NCBI GenBank assembly: GCA_030830785.1
Contig: JAURMI010000013.1
Location: forward strand, 124,001-188,000
Direction: 5' to 3'
From: Crocinitomicaceae bacterium
GTDB lineage: Bacteria > Bacteroidota > Bacteroidia > Flavobacteriales_D > Crocinitomicaceae
Length of the DNA: 64,000 nucleotides
Made by a program: the position numbers and the translations under genes. A model generated the notes under the pieces. It ran no database searches, had not been told where the DNA came from, and was given only the letters and a program-made list of their open reading frames with translations. Positions 60,996 through 64,000 of this stretch are shown here, piece by piece; positions within the stretch are counted from its first letter, which is position 1; each line of letters starts with the position of its first letter.

Positions 60996-61811
60996 ATGTC
61001 AAATGAATTACTAAAAGGGAAAAGAGGCATCATATTTGGTGCATTAAATAATCAAAGTATTGCTTGGAAAGTTGCCCAACGAGCTCATGAAGAAGGCGCA
61101 ACTTTTGTTTTAACCAATGCTCCTATTGCAATGCGAATGGGAGAAATAAATGAATTGGCTGCCCAGACAGGTAGTCAAGTTATCCCTGCAGATGCAACCA
61201 ACCTTGCTGATTTAGAAAATCTGGTTACTAAGGCTCAAGAAATATTGGGAGGAAAAATTGATTTCGTATTGCATTCCATTGGCATGTCTCCAAATGTGCG
61301 CAAAGGCAAACATTATACAGAAAATGATTATAATTATTATGGGCAAACTATGGATGTTTCGGCCATGTCTTTGCACAAAACCTTGGCCACCCTCTACAAA
61401 CATGACGCTATGAATGAATGGGGATCTGTAATTGCCCTTTCCTATATTGCAGCGCAACGAATTTTCCCTGACTACAATGATATGGCCGATGCTAAGTCAT
61501 TATTGGAATCTATCGCGCGTTCATTTGGTTATCATTACGGTATTAAAAAGAAGGTACGCATCAATACCATTTCGCAATCGCCTACAGTCACAACAGCTGG
61601 CCAAGGCATCAAGGGATTCACTGAGTTCATTAATTTCTCAGAACAAATGTCGCCGCTAGGTAATGCCAGTGCAGTTGCATGCGCAGACTATTGCATTAGT
61701 ATGTTTTCTGACCTCACGAAATATGTTACGATGCAAAATCTTTTTCATGATGGTGGATTTTCCAACACAGGAGTTACCCAACAAGTCATTGAACGATTCG
61801 GGGACGAATAA
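60996..61811 (+). CDS. fabI: enoyl-[acyl-carrier-protein] reductase FabI
   Basis: NADH-dependent reductase that ends each elongation cycle of fatty-acid synthesis, 271 residues. The atypical SDR cofactor loop GIIFGALNNQSIAWKVAQ at about residue 10, DFVLHSIGMSP, and the active-site YNDMADAKSLLESIAR (tyrosine and lysine spaced as in FabI, Y-x6-K) are seen. The start is ATG 60996; an in-frame TTG three codons earlier is unlikely. Ends before a strong terminator. Confidence 0.96.
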   Translation: MSNELLKGKRGIIFGALNNQSIAWKVAQRAHEEGATFVLTNAPIAMRMGEINELAAQTGSQVIPADATNLADLENLVTKAQEILGGKIDFVLHSIGMSPNVRKGKHYTENDYNYYGQTMDVSAMSLHKTLATLYKHDAMNEWGSVIALSYIAAQRIFPDYNDMADAKSLLESIARSFGYHYGIKKKVRINTISQSPTVTTAGQGIKGFTEFINFSEQMSPLGNASAVACADYCISMFSDLTKYVTMQNLFHDGGFSNTGVTQQVIERFGDE

Positions 61812-61824
61812 AATAATAATAGAT

Positions 61825-61855
61825 AAAAAAAGGCCGCGCATGCGGCCTTTTTTGT
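61825..61855. terminator. bidirectional intrinsic terminator
   Basis: A-run, stem AGGCCGC / GCGGCCT with a very short loop, T-run, between fabI and the convergent VPS10/BNR gene. Confidence 0.92.
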
Positions 61856-61868
61856 TTGGTTAAGAATT

Positions 61869-64000
61869 TTATTCCCCTTCTTTCCAATTCAATCGATACT
61901 TGGTGTAAGGAATATTTGCGTTTTCTAGCGCATTTTGCAAGGCTTCAATGCGTTTTTGATAAGCACTGAGCAATTCTTTGAACTGTCCGTATTCTTGCTC
62001 TACCATTTGCACCGTAGCGCGGTGGGTTGCTGTTACTGAGGTAGTATTTTCAGAGAGTTGGTATTCAAGTAGCCCCAATCGACTTGTAAACGATGGCGCA
62101 GTCTCAAACTCGTGTCTGGCGCGCAGTTCATCGCCATAGAGCTGCTCTTTAAGTTGTGCTTTTATTATCTTAAGTTCACGAATATCTTTAAGCAATTGTA
62201 GATCTGTATTGGGATAATTCAGCACGGCTTTTTCAATTAAAATGAGTTCATCGTTGAGATCTGAATAAAGCATCTGTGAACCACTTACCTTCCGATTAAG
62301 TTCTGCTACCGATACCCTAAAGGCATCTAGCCCAGGTTGATCTTTAGCAATCAGCGTTTGGTTGTTTAAGCCTTTTACAACAAAGGAGGTGTTGCTTATT
62401 AACTCATTAAGTTCTCCATTGTGCACCATTACAACGCGTAAGAAGTAGGTGCCTGGCACCACCAAAGTACCTTGTCCGCCATGACCAATCGGGTTGGTAC
62501 TTGTTTTGCGTAAATTCCAGTTTTGTCTTACAAGGCCCTTTTGTGCATCAGTTGTAATTCTTTTTATTTCATTGCCTTTTTCATCGGAAATAATCCAAAT
62601 AAGTTGAGCGTTTTCTTCGAGCTGTTCTGCTTTAAGTTCATCGAAGCTTGGATAGCGAACATCCTTTTTGTCTTTTTCAAGTTCTTTTTCCTTTTTTTGA
62701 CGTTCACTTTTAAGTGATTGTGGAACTTCTTTGACATGTAAAGTGAATGTGGCGCCAAAACTTGGATTTTTTGCAGACCACATGTTATGGCCCTGAAACC
62801 CTGTCCCCTCTAAACCTAAAGGATCCGCTTCGATATAGAGTAATGCATCTTTAATAGGAAATAAATGCGCTTTTTTCTCTAGGTTTTCTTTACTCAAAGT
62901 ACGCAGTGGGCTGTAGTTATCCAATACATAAAAACCGCGGCCAAAGGTTGCCGCCACCAAGTCTACTTCTCTTTCTTGAATATCTAGATCATAAACAGAA
63001 GTGGTAGGTAATCCTGCAAGTTTTGTCCAGTTGATTCCTCCATCTGTACTAAAATAAGCACCAAATTCCGTGCCGACAAACAATAAATTCTCAACCACTG
63101 GATCTTGTTTAAGACAGTAAACGGTGCCTCTATCGGGTAAATTACCGGCGATACTTGTCCAAGTTTTTCCCTTATCGGAAGACTTTAATAAATAAGGCTT
63201 AAAATTACCTTGACGCTGGGCATTGAAACAAGCGTAAACTACATTTTCATCATGCGCAGAGGCACTCAGCATATTAACTCTTGTATTGATAGGAATACCA
63301 GAAAATGAATTGTATCGCGTCCAAGTTTTTCCGTCGTCTTCAGAAACCTGAATAAGACCATCATCAGTGCCTACATAGAGTAAACCTTTTTTCTTTGGCG
63401 ATTCGTCCAAAGCCACAATATTTCCATAAATAGTTGTTGATGCATTCTTCATGACGGCATCAATGGTCCAGACTTGGCCCATTACTTCAATTTCGTTGCG
63501 ATCTATTTGTTGGGTTAAATCAGGGCTAATTGTTTGCCAATCATCTCCCCTATTGGTAGACTTGAAAAGTTTATTTGCAGCAAAATAAAGCGTGCTGGCA
63601 TCGTGCTTAGATACAATTAAAGGCGCATCCCAATTCCAACGATAAGCAGGTTCACCAAGTCCAGGCATGGGCTGTATTGGCACTTTCTCGCCAGAAGCCC
63701 GGTCATATCGAACCAACCAACCATATTGTGCTTGGGCATAAGTTATATTGGGGTTAGACCAATCTGTAGCCGATTCAAAACCATCTCCACCATTGGTTAT
63801 GAACCAGTCGGTATTGATAATGCCCGAAACATTCTTTGTAGCCGATGGCCCCCCCATGGAATTATTATCTTGGGTGCCACCGTAAATATTGTAGAAAGGT
63901 GAGGCATTGTCTGTCACTACCTTATAGAATTGAATAATTGGCAAATTGCCATAAAAACTCCATTCCTTGGCATGTGTGTATGTTTCATATAAACCCCCAT
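61869..64000 (-). CDS. VPS10/BNR-repeat propeller protein (5' end cut by window)
   Basis: The frame runs open to base 64000, so at least 710 residues are visible and the N-terminus is missing. Beta-propeller with Asp-box (BNR) motifs: [38 protein letters not shown] and [11 protein letters not shown], plus [11 protein letters not shown] and [11 protein letters not shown], as in VPS10-like 'sortilin' or glycosyl-hydrolase-annotated exported proteins of Bacteroidota. After the propeller a charged lysine/glutamate linker (about residue 410 onward of the visible part), a beta domain ([11 protein letters not shown]) and a helical C-terminal part. No T9SS tail. Function unknown. Confidence 0.85.
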   Translation of the reverse strand, partial: GGLYETYTHAKEWSFYGNLPIIQFYKVVTDNASPFYNIYGGTQDNNSMGGPSATKNVSGIINTDWFITNGGDGFESATDWSNPNITYAQAQYGWLVRYDRASGEKVPIQPMPGLGEPAYRWNWDAPLIVSKHDASTLYFAANKLFKSTNRGDDWQTISPDLTQQIDRNEIEVMGQVWTIDAVMKNASTTIYGNIVALDESPKKKGLLYVGTDDGLIQVSEDDGKTWTRYNSFSGIPINTRVNMLSASAHDENVVYACFNAQRQGNFKPYLLKSSDKGKTWTSIAGNLPDRGTVYCLKQDPVVENLLFVGTEFGAYFSTDGGINWTKLAGLPTTSVYDLDIQEREVDLVAATFGRGFYVLDNYSPLRTLSKENLEKKAHLFPIKDALLYIEADPLGLEGTGFQGHNMWSAKNPSFGATFTLHVKEVPQSLKSERQKKEKELEKDKKDVRYPSFDELKAEQLEENAQLIWIISDEKGNEIKRITTDAQKGLVRQNWNLRKTSTNPIGHGGQGTLVVPGTYFLRVVMVHNGELNELISNTSFVVKGLNNQTLIAKDQPGLDAFRVSVAELNRKVSGSQMLYSDLNDELILIEKAVLNYPNTDLQLLKDIRELKIIKAQLKEQLYGDELRARHEFETAPSFTSRLGLLEYQLSENTTSVTATHRATVQMVEQEYGQFKELLSAYQKRIEALQNALENANIPYTKYRLNWKEGE

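Noticed and set aside
1-64000. tRNA, rRNA, CRISPR, insertion sequence or prophage
   Set aside because: No cloverleaf-like sequence in the gaps, no regular direct repeats with spacers, and no transposase or integrase among the proteins.

Overview
The window looks like a chromosome segment of an AT-rich member of the Bacteroidota, most likely order Flavobacteriales. Three things point there. Six proteins carry type IX secretion (T9SS) C-terminal sorting domains with the YPNP-type start. Promoters have the Bacteroidota -7 box TAnnTTTG instead of a sigma-70 -10 box. Several genes are lineage-typical: a fused E1 alpha/beta oxo-acid dehydrogenase, a fused SecDF, SprB-like repeats, a choice-of-anchor B protein, PNGase F-like and DUF2452 proteins, and a DTE-type proteorhodopsin. 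The proteorhodopsin suggests a sunlit aquatic habitat. I see no tRNA, rRNA, CRISPR array, insertion sequence or prophage; the segment is mostly ordinary backbone with surface-protein genes interspersed.

Layout. 0.1-9.1 kb: cutC, fused E1, proteorhodopsin, then sppA downstream of a frameshifted M1 aminopeptidase with a beta-rich tail. 9.2-16 kb: a MopE-repeat T9SS protein, pnp, rpsO and two small membrane proteins. 16-17.6 kb: a cobalamin riboswitch in front of a single BtuG-like beta-propeller protein with a T9SS tail. 17.6-20.5 kb: an operon of a PyrR-like phosphoribosyltransferase, murQ, an arginase-family enzyme and a membrane protein. 20.5-23.9 kb: NlpC/P60 hydrolase and propeller-like exported proteins. 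23.9-28.1 kb: dnaX (split at an A11 run), menE, a membrane DnaJ-like protein and nth, with overlapping ends. 28.2-33.2 kb: dnaB, an exported 'asparagine synthetase B'-type protein, rho and a DUF4199-like protein. 33.2-39.5 kb: mpl, a large exported coiled-coil protein, a FAD oxidoreductase, DUF2452 and yaaA. 39.6-45.8 kb: a SprB-repeat T9SS protein and secDF. 45.8-49.2 kb: a four-gene glycosyltransferase operon. 49.2-57 kb: two large T9SS proteins (choice-of-anchor B, PNGase F-like), accD and fbaA. 57-64 kb: a possible small protein, DUF1801, SRPBCC, uvrB, DUF3817, SRPBCC, fabI and a VPS10/BNR protein cut by the window end.

The main points for a second look are these. (1) A B12 riboswitch controls a stand-alone, apparently T9SS-secreted BtuG-like protein with no BtuB beside it. 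(2) dnaX carries an 11-A run one codon before its stop, and the tau C-terminal region lies in the -1 frame, so gamma and tau are probably made by slippage. (3) Six genes have a perfect TAnnTTTG box followed by exactly four bases and then ATG, a geometry that predicts leaderless mRNAs. (4) A G8 tract in the glycine loop of a glycosyltransferase could be phase-variable. (5) The M1 peptidase gene is broken at an A7 run. (6) Nth lacks the iron-sulfur cysteines. (7) The green-type proteorhodopsin has a tandem 11-bp repeat upstream. Cell-wall recycling (murQ, mpl) and protein export (secDF, sppA, T9SS cargo) are recurrent themes.
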